A DNA stretch of 64,000 nucleotides from Acetobacter garciniae (GCF_017377735.1 NZ_JAFVMH010000002.1:248001-312000); one strand, 5' to 3'. Shown: positions 20,241 to 29,923, counted from the first letter of the stretch. The notes: generated by a model not told the origin, from the sequence alone. Made by a program: numbers and translations.

Positions 20241-21830
20241 ATGACTAAAATCCCGCCGGACAGGTTTCAAGGACTGGAGACAGGTGTGCCATTTAATGTG
20301 CTAAGACGTGGGGTCATGCAGGCGGGGGCGGGGGTTGCACTCGCATCCCTCGTGGGCGGAGTCGCAAAGCCCGCCCGGGCCGATGATATCAGCGGGGCTA
20401 CCGGCACATTCGACGACAACACGGTCATCCAGATCGCGCGGCGGCTTGCCGGTGCGTCCTATCACGCGCCCGACCAGCACCTGCCCAGCGCGGTGGACAA
20501 CCTCAATTTCGATCAATATCGCGGCATTGCCTACCGTCCCGAACGGGCCCTGTGGGCGGGTGACAGCCTGGCTTTCGATGTCGAGTTTTTCCCCCGCGGA
20601 TTCCTCTACCGGCCCCGGATCGAGATTTACGAGGTCAAGGACGGGCAGGCGGCCCCCGTTCCCTATTCTCCCGACCTGTTCACCTATGCCGATCCCACGC
20701 TCAGAACATCGGACACGCTCGGATTCGCGGGGCTGAGGCTGCGTACGGCCATCAACACCCCCACCGTGATGGAGGAATTCTGCGTCTTTCTGGGTGCCTC
20801 CTATTTCCGCGCCGTGGGCAAGGGGCAGATCTACGGGCTTTCAGCCCGGGGGTTCGCCAATGGCACGGGCGACCCGAAGGGTGAGGAATTCGCGCTGTTC
20901 CGCGCCTTCTGGCTGGAAAAACCCCAGCCCGGGGTGCAGTCGGTCGTGGTCCATGCCCTGCTGGACAGCCCGTCGCTGACCGGGGCGTTCCGCTTTACCA
21001 TCCGCCCGGGCGACACCACGGTTTTCGATGTGCAGAGCACGCTGTTCCCGCGCACGACCATAGAGCAGTCCGGTGTGGCTACCCAGACGGGCATGTTCTA
21101 TTTCGACGCCAACGACCGCAACCATATCGATGACTGGCGGCCCGCCGCCCATGACAGCGAAGCGTTGCAGATGTGGACCGGTGCCGACCAGCAACTGTTC
21201 CGCCCCCTGCGCAACCCGCTGGACCTGCAGATGTCGGCGTTTTCCGATATCTCGCCGCGGGGCTTCGGGCTCATGCAGCGCCGCCGCGCCTTCCACGCGT
21301 TCGAGGACCTGGCGCTGCATTACGAAAAACGTCCCTCGCTCTGGATCGAACCCATAGGCGACTGGGGTGCGGGCTGGGTGGATCTGGTGGAAATTCCCAC
21401 CCCGAACGAGGTCAACGACAATATCGTCGCGTTCTGGCGACCCAAGGAGCCCATGCGCGCGGGCCGGGAATACAGCTACACGTACCGCATGTACTGGGGC
21501 TGGGACGTACCCTTTCCCACACCGCTTGCGCGGATCGGGGCCACACGGGTGGGTGCCGCGACCGATAACAGCGATGCGCGGTTCTTCGCCATCGATTTTC
21601 TGGGCACCCCGTTCGATCACCTGCCCAAGGACACGCATTTCCACGTTACCCCCAAGGCGTCGGCCGGGTCGGTCCGCAATGTGGTGGTCGAACCCAACCC
21701 CGAAATCAACGGCTGGCGCACGACGTTCGAATTCGTGCCGGGTGACGCCAAGGTGGCCGATCTGAGCTGCGTACTGGAAACGGATAGCGGCCCGGTTTCA
21801 GAACAATGGCTGTACCGATGGACGCCGTAA
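20241..21830 (+). CDS. opgG: Glucans biosynthesis protein OpgG/OpgD family
   Basis: This periplasmic protein acts on the backbone of osmoregulated periplasmic glucans. From the ATG at 20241 it has 529 residues. A signal peptide with a twin-arginine-like LRRGVMQ stretch is followed by a hydrophobic core and an ARA cleavage region; Tat export would resemble OpgD. The mature part begins with the family pattern FDDNTVIQIARRLA and later has NFDQYRGIAYRP and SEQWLYRW. The gene overlaps the start of opgH, the usual opgGH arrangement. Confidence 0.9.
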   Translation: MTKIPPDRFQGLETGVPFNVLRRGVMQAGAGVALASLVGGVAKPARADDISGATGTFDDNTVIQIARRLAGASYHAPDQHLPSAVDNLNFDQYRGIAYRPERALWAGDSLAFDVEFFPRGFLYRPRIEIYEVKDGQAAPVPYSPDLFTYADPTLRTSDTLGFAGLRLRTAINTPTVMEEFCVFLGASYFRAVGKGQIYGLSARGFANGTGDPKGEEFALFRAFWLEKPQPGVQSVVVHALLDSPSLTGAFRFTIRPGDTTVFDVQSTLFPRTTIEQSGVATQTGMFYFDANDRNHIDDWRPAAHDSEALQMWTGADQQLFRPLRNPLDLQMSAFSDISPRGFGLMQRRRAFHAFEDLALHYEKRPSLWIEPIGDWGAGWVDLVEIPTPNEVNDNIVAFWRPKEPMRAGREYSYTYRMYWGWDVPFPTPLARIGATRVGAATDNSDARFFAIDFLGTPFDHLPKDTHFHVTPKASAGSVRNVVVEPNPEINGWRTTFEFVPGDAKVADLSCVLETDSGPVSEQWLYRWTP

Positions 21831-23971
21831 GCCAGCAAGCGAAGGTGCCGTCTCCTTCCCACCCCGCCCTGCCGCCCGAAGCCCCGCTGGCCATGCCCGT
21901 GCAGGACCTGCACGCGGCCCCGGACATGCAGGGCCGTGCGCACACCCCGGCCACCTCCCCGCGTTCGATCGTCCTGCGCCGGCTGGCCGTGATCGGCTCC
22001 GCCCTGCTGCTGACGGCTTACGGCGCATGGCGCACCCACAAGGTGATGGATGCGGCCGGGATTTCCACCCTGGGCGTGATCATGCTGGTGCTGTTCATTG
22101 CCCTGTTCATGTGGATCGCGCTGGCCTTTACATCGGCCGTGGCGGGCTTTTGCTCGCTGGTGGCCCATGGCGGGCTGGGCCTGGGCATCAGCCGCACCGG
22201 GCCGCTGCCTGTGCTGTCCCGCCGTACCGCGCTGCTGCTGCCGACCTATAACGAACCCCCGCACCGCGTCATGGCGGGGCTGAAGGCCATTTACACCAGC
22301 CTGCTCGAAACCGGGCAGATCGCAGCCTTCGACCTGTTTATCCTTTCCGACACCACCAACCCCGATGTCTGGGTGGAGGAGGAAGCGGCTTTCCTCGCCC
22401 TGCGCGCGCAGACAGGGGGGTACGACCGCATTTTCTATCGCCGCCGGCATAACAATGTCGAACGCAAGGCGGGGAATGTGGGGGACTGGGTACGCCGTTT
22501 CGGTGGGGCGTACGACCATATGGTCACGCTGGACGCCGATTCCGTCATGTCCGGGGCGACACTGGTGCGCATGGCCGCCGCCATGGAACGCAACCCCGGC
22601 GTGGGGCTGATCCAGACCCTGCCGGTCATTGTGGGCGGCACCACCCTGTTCGCCCGCATGCAGCAGTTCGCGGGCCGGGTCTACGGCCCGATCATTGCCT
22701 TCGGCATTGCCTGGTGGCACGGGTCGGAAGGCAATTACTGGGGCCATAACGCCATTATCCGCACCCGCGCCTTCGCAAGCCAGGCCGGGTTGCCGCATGT
22801 GCCGGGCAAGCCGCCTTTTGGCGGGCATATCCTCAGCCATGATTTTGTCGAAGCCGCGCTGATGCGGCGCGGCGGCTGGGCCATCCACATGATACCCGCC
22901 CTGGACGGATCGTACGAGGAAAGCCCCCCTTCGCTGACCGACGTGGCCATTCGCGACCGGCGCTGGTGCCAGGGCAACCTCCAGCACGTGAAAGTGCTGC
23001 CCACCAAGGGCCTGCACTGGATCAGCCGCATGCATATGGTGATCGGCATCGGGGCCTATGTCACATCGCCCTTGTGGCTCGTGTTCCTGCTGACCGGCAT
23101 TCTCATTTCGCTACAGGCCCATTTCCAGCGGCCCGAATATTTTGGCGATACAAGGCTGCTGTACCCGCACTGGCCGCATGTCGATCCCGTGCAGGCCAAA
23201 TACGTGTTCATCGGCACGATGATCATCCTGCTGGCCCCCAAGCTCCTGGCCTATATCGCTCTTTTGTTCGATGGTGAAGCACGTCGGGGCTGCGGTGGCG
23301 CGCTGCGGGCGGGCCTGTCCATCCTGGCGGAAACGCTCATCGGCGGGCTGATCGCCCCCATTGCCATGCTGATCCAGACCTCGGGTGTCATTTCCATCCT
23401 GACCGGGCACGATTCGGGCTGGAACACCCAGCGCCGCGACGATGGCGGTATTCCGCTATGGGATATCATCCGCCAATACGGCCGGTTCACGGTGTTTGGC
23501 ATCCTGCTTGGGGCCGGGGCGTGGGTTGTGTCCTCATCCCTGTTTTTCTGGATGACACCCGTGCTGCTGGGGCTGGTCTTTTCCATTCCGCTGGTGGCCT
23601 TTACCAGCAGCCGTTCGGTCGGGCTCGATTTCCGCAAGGCGGGGCTGCTGCTCGTGCCGGAGGAAACCCACCCGCCAGAAGTGCTGACCAAGGTTGCCCA
23701 GGCCCTCGAATGCGAGGAAAGTCCCTCCCTTCCGCATGATGCGCTGCGGGCCCTGCGGGCGGATACCGCCCTGTCCCAGGCGCATCTGGCCATGCTGCCG
23801 CCCGAACGGCGGCCGGGCGATCCCATCAATGCGGACCAGCTTGTGGGCCTGGTCAAGCTTGCCGAGGCCCCGAGCCTGGCGGAAGCAGACACCGCGCTCA
23901 CCCCCAAGGAAAAAGCAGCCGTGCTGGCCACCCGCAAGGGTGTGGACACCATATTGCGCCTGCCCGACTGA
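21806..23971 (+). CDS. opgH: Glucans biosynthesis glucosyltransferase OpgH
   Basis: This inner-membrane GT2-family glucosyltransferase polymerises beta-1,2-glucose from UDP-glucose for periplasmic glucans. The 721-residue protein has two N-terminal membrane helices, the LLPTYNEPPHRVMAGL segment, the DxD motif in TLDADSVMSG, and the acceptor/product motif RDRRWCQGN, followed by several C-terminal helices. The start at 21806 overlaps opgG by 25 bp; an in-frame ATG at 21818 is also possible. OpgH and OpgG are expected to work together. Confidence 0.93.
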   Translation: MAVPMDAVSQQAKVPSPSHPALPPEAPLAMPVQDLHAAPDMQGRAHTPATSPRSIVLRRLAVIGSALLLTAYGAWRTHKVMDAAGISTLGVIMLVLFIALFMWIALAFTSAVAGFCSLVAHGGLGLGISRTGPLPVLSRRTALLLPTYNEPPHRVMAGLKAIYTSLLETGQIAAFDLFILSDTTNPDVWVEEEAAFLALRAQTGGYDRIFYRRRHNNVERKAGNVGDWVRRFGGAYDHMVTLDADSVMSGATLVRMAAAMERNPGVGLIQTLPVIVGGTTLFARMQQFAGRVYGPIIAFGIAWWHGSEGNYWGHNAIIRTRAFASQAGLPHVPGKPPFGGHILSHDFVEAALMRRGGWAIHMIPALDGSYEESPPSLTDVAIRDRRWCQGNLQHVKVLPTKGLHWISRMHMVIGIGAYVTSPLWLVFLLTGILISLQAHFQRPEYFGDTRLLYPHWPHVDPVQAKYVFIGTMIILLAPKLLAYIALLFDGEARRGCGGALRAGLSILAETLIGGLIAPIAMLIQTSGVISILTGHDSGWNTQRRDDGGIPLWDIIRQYGRFTVFGILLGAGAWVVSSSLFFWMTPVLLGLVFSIPLVAFTSSRSVGLDFRKAGLLLVPEETHPPEVLTKVAQALECEESPSLPHDALRALRADTALSQAHLAMLPPERRPGDPINADQLVGLVKLAEAPSLAEADTALTPKEKAAVLATRKGVDTILRLPD

Positions 23972-23992
23972 ACGGGCGGGCGCCTTTTCGTG

Positions 23993-25096
23993 TCAGGCTA
24001 TGCGCGTGCCTGCCACCCAGACTTCACGCACATGCAGATCGGGCGATAGCACCACAAGGTCGGCCCGGCGGCCCGGCGCCAGCATCCCCCGGTCCGCCAG
24101 GCCTAGGTAGCGCGCCGGGTTGCGGGTGAGCAGGGCGGCGGCCTGCGGCAGGGAGGTGCCCGTGGCCACGGCGTTGCGCAGGGCGGTATCCAGTGTCAGT
24201 ACGCTGCCCGCCAGGCTGCCATTGGGCAGGAGGGCCGTGCCGTCTTGCACCATCACATCCTGCCCCCCAAGCTGGCTGGGGCCGTCGGGCAGGCCAGCAG
24301 CCCGCATGGCGTCGGTCACGAAGACAAGCCTGTCGGGCATGACACGCTGGGCCAGCCTGTACGAGCCGGGATGGACGTGGTGCATGTCGAAAATCATCTC
24401 GCTATAGGCGTCGCTGCACATCAGGGCGGCAGCCGGGCCGGGCCTGCGGCTTTCAATGCCCGGCATGGCGTTGAACAGATGCGTGCCCCCCACAACCCCG
24501 CCTGCGGCACAGACACGGCAGATGGCCTGCTCGGCCTGTTCGTAACCTGCTGTGGTATGCCCAAGGCTGACCCGCACACCCGCGCGGGCGAACTGCTCCA
24601 TGGCGGCGGGGGCATGGGCCAGTTCGGGGGCGAGGGTCACAATCCGTACGCAGCCGGGGGCCAGGGCCTGGGCCACGCGTTCGGGCGTGGGCTCCAATGT
24701 GAAGGGCGGCTGTGCCCCCAGCCGGTGCGGGCTGACAAACGGCCCTTCCAGATGCGCGCCTGCAATATCCGGGCCGTCAGGCACCCCCTGGCGCATGACT
24801 TCGGCAATGGCCGCCAGTGCCGCCAGCACATCGGGCCACGGGTTTGTAATGGTGGTGGGGAGCAATGTGGTAGTGCCATGCCGGGCATGAAAGCGGCTGA
24901 GCGTGTGAATGGCGTCAATGCCGTCCATCGTGTCCGCCCCGTCGCCCCCATGCACGTGGCAGTCGATGAAACCGGGCAGAATATAGCATTCCGGTGCACG
25001 GGGTTCGGGCGTTAGCGCATGCAGATGGTCGGTAAAGGAAAGCCGGCCGGGCAGGATCCGGTCTGGCAGGACAAGCTGGCCGGTCAGGTCGGTCAT
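23993..25096 (-). CDS. nagA: N-acetylglucosamine-6-phosphate deacetylase
   Basis: The enzyme removes acetate from GlcNAc-6-phosphate during amino-sugar use or wall recycling. The 367-residue amidohydrolase has the metal-binding HVHGGDG, the glutamate in AHLEGPFVSP, histidines in LGHTTAGYEQ and GTHLFNAMPG, and the catalytic aspartate in FVTDAMRAAG. I prefer the ATG at 25096 over 25102 because GAGG at 25107-25110 is better spaced to it. It follows the transporter gene by about 15 bp. No nagB is seen in the window. Confidence 0.93.
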   Translation of the reverse strand: MTDLTGQLVLPDRILPGRLSFTDHLHALTPEPRAPECYILPGFIDCHVHGGDGADTMDGIDAIHTLSRFHARHGTTTLLPTTITNPWPDVLAALAAIAEVMRQGVPDGPDIAGAHLEGPFVSPHRLGAQPPFTLEPTPERVAQALAPGCVRIVTLAPELAHAPAAMEQFARAGVRVSLGHTTAGYEQAEQAICRVCAAGGVVGGTHLFNAMPGIESRRPGPAAALMCSDAYSEMIFDMHHVHPGSYRLAQRVMPDRLVFVTDAMRAAGLPDGPSQLGGQDVMVQDGTALLPNGSLAGSVLTLDTALRNAVATGTSLPQAAALLTRNPARYLGLADRGMLAPGRRADLVVLSPDLHVREVWVAGTRIA

Positions 25097-25111
25097 GCGC
25101 ATAACCTCGTA

Positions 25112-26593
25112 TCAGTCATGGTATTTTGAAAACAGCACCCCATAGGCCGCGATCAGCCCGTAGGAGAGGAACGTGATCGCCACGAAAGCGGACTGGAAAC
25201 CCAGCACCGGTTCAAGGGCCACGAAAACCTGCGGCACAATGCCCCCGCCGCAATAGGCCATGACCAGCATGGCCGAAACCGCTGCCGCCGCCTGTTCCGC
25301 CCCGCCGAGCACGATGGGGAAAAGAGATGGAAAAATCATGGAATTTGCAAAACCCAGCAGGCTGACCGCCAGGATGGAGGCATAGCCCTGCGTGCAGAAC
25401 GCCATAAGGCTGAACACCCCGCCCAGGGCGCAGGACAGCAGCAGATAACGCTCCTGCGTGATGAAGCGCGGAGAAAGGGCCAGCCCCGCAAGATAGCCCA
25501 GCAGCATGCATGACAGGGTCAGTGACGTAAAAAACCGTGTTTGGTCAAGCGATATTCCAAAGCCCTGCGCATAGGTACCTATGGCGTCCCCCGCCAGAAC
25601 TTCCGTCCCCACGTAAAGGAACATGGCCAGCGCCCCTAGCACGGCCCGGATGGACAGGACCTGCTGCCAGGCAAGGCGGGGCCGGGACGGCTGAGGGGCG
25701 GCAGGCGCGTAGGGGGCTGGCGCGTCAGGGGCAGGTGAGGGGCGGGGCTGAATGCCGGGTGCGGTATCCGAGGGCGGGGTAGTGTGCGCGGGCTCCAGGG
25801 CGGTGGCATGGGGGTTTTCGGGCGTGGGGGTGGCCCCGCCGGGGTCTATGTCGGGCAGGCCCGATCGCACGACCCAGCATGCCGTAACGGCCAGCAATGC
25901 GGCCATGCCGATATAGGGCCAGTAAATGGCCGCCAGAACATGCTGGCGCAGGGTGGCGCGGGCCTGCGGGTCGCTTTGTGCCGCAAGTTCGCTGGCAAAG
26001 CCTGCGATATGGCGCATGGCAAGGCTTGCCAGTACAAGCGGGGCCAGAATACCGCCCAGCTTGTTGCATACGCCCATAATGGCGATCCGTTGCGCCCCGC
26101 GTGCGCGTGGCCCCAGAAAGCTGACATACGGATTGACCGAAACCTGCAACATGGCAAGCCCGGCCCCCAGCACCAGGAACCCCGCCAATGTCGTGGGGTA
26201 ATGCCCCGCCCGCATGGCCTGCCCCGCAACGGCCATGCCTGCCGCCATGATCAGCAGCGCGCAGCCCAGCCCCCGGCGCAGCCCGGTGCGGGCAACGGCC
26301 AGGCTTGCGGGAATGGCGAACAGGAAATACGCGATGTAGAAAACCAGCGGGACAAGAAAACTGCTGACATCATCAAGGGAAAACGCAACCCGGACAAAGG
26401 TTATCAGCGGTCCGTTCAACCAGGTGACAAAGCCGATGATAAAGAACAGCACGGCTGTCAGCACCAGCGGCTTCCACCCGTAAGCACCGGCCGGGCAGGC
26501 CACAAGGCTGTGGGTCATCCCTGCCGCCCCGGTGGCCGTTGGCGCAGACGGGTGCCGGCGGGGCGGCGGCCGGGTGGCTGAAGGCAGGCTCAC
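25112..26593 (-). CDS. nagP: FucP/NagP-type MFS sugar transporter
   Basis: This 12-helix permease most likely imports N-acetylglucosamine, judging from its operon with nagA. The 493-residue protein has the FucP-family features FFIIGFVTWLNGPLI and QVSVNPYVSFLGP, and a long Pro-rich central cytoplasmic loop (residues about 255-300) between the two six-helix halves. The start is a GTG at 26593 with a strong GGAGGGGG site; an ATG at 26518 would also keep the first helix. The gene name is inferred from context. Confidence 0.8.
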   Translation of the reverse strand: MSLPSATRPPPRRHPSAPTATGAAGMTHSLVACPAGAYGWKPLVLTAVLFFIIGFVTWLNGPLITFVRVAFSLDDVSSFLVPLVFYIAYFLFAIPASLAVARTGLRRGLGCALLIMAAGMAVAGQAMRAGHYPTTLAGFLVLGAGLAMLQVSVNPYVSFLGPRARGAQRIAIMGVCNKLGGILAPLVLASLAMRHIAGFASELAAQSDPQARATLRQHVLAAIYWPYIGMAALLAVTACWVVRSGLPDIDPGGATPTPENPHATALEPAHTTPPSDTAPGIQPRPSPAPDAPAPYAPAAPQPSRPRLAWQQVLSIRAVLGALAMFLYVGTEVLAGDAIGTYAQGFGISLDQTRFFTSLTLSCMLLGYLAGLALSPRFITQERYLLLSCALGGVFSLMAFCTQGYASILAVSLLGFANSMIFPSLFPIVLGGAEQAAAAVSAMLVMAYCGGGIVPQVFVALEPVLGFQSAFVAITFLSYGLIAAYGVLFSKYHD

Positions 26594-26626
26594 GCGCCCC
26601 CTCCGGCGCCCTTGTTGCGGGGGGCG

Positions 26627-27079
26627 TTACTGTTCGGCAGGTTCGGGCACGTTGTCGATCTGGGCGCAGGCCTGGGCCAGCCCGGGGGAGGGGGAAGGTT
26701 CGGCGCACAGGGCCCTTGCGTCGGGGGAGCAGTGTTCGAGGGAATTTTCAAAGTCCGACTCCAGCACGTCCTGGGCCACCGCAATATCCTGATCGTGGTA
26801 GCGTGCTTCTTCCTGGGTCAACTGGTCCTGGGTCTTGTGCAGGGCGCTCAGGGCGTTGACGCAGGCATCGCTTGCGGCATCGGGCTTGAAATGCAGGATG
26901 GCAAGCTGTCTTTCCAGCTTGCGGTTGGGCACCGTGTCACGCGGGGTGGGGGGGGCTTCGGGTTCATCGTCCTGTGCGGCGGCGGGGGAGACCAGGGCTC
27001 CGGCAACCGGCATGGAGACCAGCACCATAAGGCAGGCCAGGGCCGGAAGGCGGCTAAAACCGGATACGGAACCAAACAC
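26627..27079 (-). CDS. Secreted hypothetical protein
   Basis: This 150-residue protein has a signal peptide (hydrophobic core about 10-30, cleavage after AAA-Q near residue 35). A short acidic/proline segment and a helical region follow, with cysteines in DACVNAL, EHCSPDARALC and QACAQ that could form disulfides. I do not recognise the family. The start is a GTG at 27079 with AGGAG 9 bases upstream. It sits upstream of nagP, 33 bp away on the same strand, so it may share a transcript. Confidence 0.6.
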   Translation of the reverse strand: MFGSVSGFSRLPALACLMVLVSMPVAGALVSPAAAQDDEPEAPPTPRDTVPNRKLERQLAILHFKPDAASDACVNALSALHKTQDQLTQEEARYHDQDIAVAQDVLESDFENSLEHCSPDARALCAEPSPSPGLAQACAQIDNVPEPAEQ

Positions 27080-27198
27080 GGCGGGGCTCTCCTGTCTCTT
27101 GCGGCTGTGCGTGCCGGTTTTCTAGCCTGTGCAGGGCGGTTGGGTCAAAGAAACAAGCCGGGCGCGCAGTGCAGGCTTGGCATGATGGCGCGATTGAT

Positions 27199-27304
27199 GC
27201 TAGGTGTGAACCCGGAAAGTCGGCAGTGGACGGATACCTTGCCAACCCCGGTCAGGTCCGGAAGGAAGCAGCCATGACAAGTTTTGTCCGGGTCATTGTC
27301 CGGC
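27199..27304 (+). ncRNA. ffs: Signal recognition particle RNA (small bacterial 4.5S type)
   Basis: The conserved domain IV loop GTCAGGTCCGGAAGGAAGCAGCC is present at 27251-27273. Flanking segments pair (for example ACCCGG near 27210 with CCGGGT near 27288), giving one long hairpin of about 100 nt. The exact ends are approximate. It binds Ffh and targets membrane proteins to the Sec translocon. Its place just upstream of dnaX is the usual arrangement. Confidence 0.92.
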
Positions 27305-27395
27305 TTTCCACCGCATTGTCCGCCCCATGTGGCGGCACGGCCCCCCTGCAAGAGGGGATGGCGCGCAGGCACGCGCTTCTTTTTTCGGACCCGTC

Positions 27396-29831
27396 ATGAC
27401 CGACGATACAGACGCCCTGCGTCCCGAGGATGAGGGCCTTCCCAGTCCCGAACCCGAAGGCCCCGGCCTGTTCGGCGATGCGGAACCCACCCCGTCCGCA
27501 CCCCCGCCGGCAGTATCGGCGGCTGCGCCTTCTGTGCAGGAGCCGGCAGGTTCCGCCATGCCCGACGGGCAGTCGGCCTCGCCCTACCGGGTGCTGGCGC
27601 GCAAATACCGCCCCACCACCTTCGATGACCTGATCGGCCAGGAGGCCATGGTCCGCACCCTGCGCAACGCCTTTGCGCTGGGGCGCGTCGCCCATGCCTT
27701 CATGCTGACGGGCGTGCGCGGGGTGGGCAAGACCACCACGGCGCGTATCATTGCCCGCGCCCTCAACTGCACTGGGCCGGATGGCAATGGCGGGCCCACG
27801 GCGGACCCGTGCGGCGTCTGCCCCAACTGCGTGGCCATCCTGGCCGACCGCCACCCCGACGTGCTGGAAATGGACGCGGCTTCGCGCACCGGCGTGGACG
27901 ATGTGCGCGAGATTATCGAGGCCACGCGTTTCCGCCCCATGCAGGGGCGCATGAAGGTCTTTATCATCGACGAAGTGCATATGCTCTCGCGCAATGCCTT
28001 CAACGCGCTGCTCAAGACGCTGGAAGAACCGCCAGCGCAGGTCACGTTCATTTTCGCCACGACCGAATTGCGCAAGGTGCCGGTCACCGTCCTGTCGCGC
28101 TGCCAGCGCTTCGACCTGCGGCGCGTGCCCCAGGCCGATCTGGTGGGGCTGTTCGCGCGCATTGCGGACAAGGAGCATGTTCGCCTGTCGGACGATGCGC
28201 TGGCCCTGATCGCCCGCGCGGCGGACGGGTCCGTGCGCGACGGGTTGAGCCTGCTCGACCAGGCCATTGCCCAAGGCAGCAGCCAGGAAAATGCCGAAGG
28301 GATGATCGAGGCCTCGGTCGTGACCGACATGCTGGGTCTGGCCGACCGCGAGGTGGTGTTCGACCTGCTGGAAGCCGCCCTGACCGGCCAGCCCGAACAG
28401 GCGCTGGCCTTGATGGATGCCGCCCATGCGCGCGGGGCCGATGCCGGGCTGGTGCTGGGCGACATGCTCGAGCTTGTGCATACGCTCTCGCGCCTGCGGG
28501 CCGTGCCCTCGGCCGCGCAGGCGGCGGACATGCCAGAGGCCGAGCGGGTGCGCGGCACGCAGATGGCGGGCAGTTTTCCCGTGCCCGTGCTCATGCGCGC
28601 GTGGCAGATGCTGCTCAAGGGCATGCAGGAGCTTGAAACCGCGCCGGACCGCCGGGCCGCCGCCGACATGGTGCTGATCCGCCTGTGCTTTGTGGCCGAC
28701 CTGCCCTCGCCCGAGGATCTGGTGCGCCGTCTTTCCACCGGGCAGGGGGGTGGTGCGTCCGGTTCGGCGCTGGCGGGGCCTGCGTCCCCTACGGCATCCC
28801 TCATGGCATCCCCCACTGCATCTCCCGCTGGGCAGGGGCGCAATGTTGCGGCTGCGGCCCAGGGGCACAATGGCCCGGCGGCAACGAGCCCGCAGCACGG
28901 AGAGGCGGCACAAGCCCCGTGGGGGCAGCCGGGTGGCGGGCGCGCCCATTTGCGCATGGTCGCGGGTTCGGCGGCATTGTCTCTGGCTCCCGCATCTCTT
29001 GCACCTGACGGGCAGGCCACCCCCGCCCCGGTAATCCACGCGCCGCCCGCCCAGCCCCTGCGCCCGGTCGAGCCGGGTTTGCAACCCCCCGACCATGCCG
29101 AAGGGCAGGGGGCCAGCCCGCTGCATGAGCCGCCGGGCAAGTCATCTGGCACTGCTTCTGGTAATTCCTCTGGCGACCCGGCTGGCGTCCAGTCCGGCAC
29201 CCCCTCGGGCGAACCGGTCGCGAGCCCGGCCGCCGATGCGCCCCCCCCAATGCCCCGCACCTGGCGTGAGGCCGTGGCCCTGGTCAAGGACCAGCGCGAG
29301 GCGATCCTGCACGGGCAGTTGCGGCATGCGGCCCATCTGGTTTCCTTCGCGCCCGGTCGGATCGTGCTGCGCCTGGCCCCCGGTGTGCCGGCCGACGTGC
29401 CGCGCCAGTTGCGCCAGGTGCTTGAACGCGCGACGGGCATGGCGTGGCAGGTCAACGTGTCCGAAGCCCAGGGTGAGCCCACGCTGGATGCCCAAGGGGC
29501 GGAGGTCATTCAGTTCCGCCGGAAGGAGGCCGCGTCCCACCCGCTGGTGCGCGCCATTCTGGCGGCCTTTCCCGATGCCGAGCTGGGTGAGGTGCGCGAC
29601 CACGATCTGGACGATTACGGCCTGCCGCCAGAGGAAATACCCCAGGCCCTGTCAGCGGGCTTCGCGGGGGTGCCCGAAGCTGCGTTCGATGATGCGTTCG
29701 GCACCGATTTCGGTCCGGATTATGGCCCCGATTTCGGGGCGGACATGCCTGATTTCGCGTTCGCCCCGCTTGACGCGGCCCTTCTGGACGCTGATGAACG
29801 ACCCTACGATCCGGGCCAGTCGCCCAACTGA
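27396..29831 (+). CDS. dnaX: DNA polymerase III subunit gamma/tau
   Basis: This subunit is the clamp-loader ATPase that also tethers polymerases and helicase. From the ATG at 27396 it has 811 residues. A disordered acidic/proline N-terminus of about 60 residues is unusual. Then come the AAA+ domain with Walker A GVRGVGKT (106-113), the zinc-binding cysteines C125, C139, C142 and C145, and DEVHMLS. A Gly/Pro/Ala-rich linker follows, then the tau-type C-terminal domain. I see no A-rich slippery site for a gamma frameshift. It precedes ybaB and recR. Confidence 0.95.
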   Translation: MTDDTDALRPEDEGLPSPEPEGPGLFGDAEPTPSAPPPAVSAAAPSVQEPAGSAMPDGQSASPYRVLARKYRPTTFDDLIGQEAMVRTLRNAFALGRVAHAFMLTGVRGVGKTTTARIIARALNCTGPDGNGGPTADPCGVCPNCVAILADRHPDVLEMDAASRTGVDDVREIIEATRFRPMQGRMKVFIIDEVHMLSRNAFNALLKTLEEPPAQVTFIFATTELRKVPVTVLSRCQRFDLRRVPQADLVGLFARIADKEHVRLSDDALALIARAADGSVRDGLSLLDQAIAQGSSQENAEGMIEASVVTDMLGLADREVVFDLLEAALTGQPEQALALMDAAHARGADAGLVLGDMLELVHTLSRLRAVPSAAQAADMPEAERVRGTQMAGSFPVPVLMRAWQMLLKGMQELETAPDRRAAADMVLIRLCFVADLPSPEDLVRRLSTGQGGGASGSALAGPASPTASLMASPTASPAGQGRNVAAAAQGHNGPAATSPQHGEAAQAPWGQPGGGRAHLRMVAGSAALSLAPASLAPDGQATPAPVIHAPPAQPLRPVEPGLQPPDHAEGQGASPLHEPPGKSSGTASGNSSGDPAGVQSGTPSGEPVASPAADAPPPMPRTWREAVALVKDQREAILHGQLRHAAHLVSFAPGRIVLRLAPGVPADVPRQLRQVLERATGMAWQVNVSEAQGEPTLDAQGAEVIQFRRKEAASHPLVRAILAAFPDAELGEVRDHDLDDYGLPPEEIPQALSAGFAGVPEAAFDDAFGTDFGPDYGPDFGADMPDFAFAPLDAALLDADERPYDPGQSPN

Positions 29832-29842
29832 ACGCAATGCCC

Positions 29843-29886
29843 GCCCGCACCGCGTGCCAGATACACATCTGGCGGGGAGTGCGGGC
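29843..29886 (+). other. Nested stem-loop between dnaX and ybaB
   Basis: An outer 8-bp pair GCCCGCAC / GTGCGGGC encloses an inner perfect 7-bp hairpin, GCCAGAT-ACAC-ATCTGGC. There is no T-run, so simple intrinsic termination is unlikely. It may adjust the dnaX/ybaB ratio or stabilise the mRNA. Confidence 0.6.
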
Positions 29887-29923
29887 AGGATAACGATACG
29901 GTTTTGAAACCAGGGGAACGACC

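Noticed and set aside
27396-29831. A programmed frameshift in dnaX for a short gamma form
   Set aside because: No A-rich slippery heptamer is seen in the relevant region.
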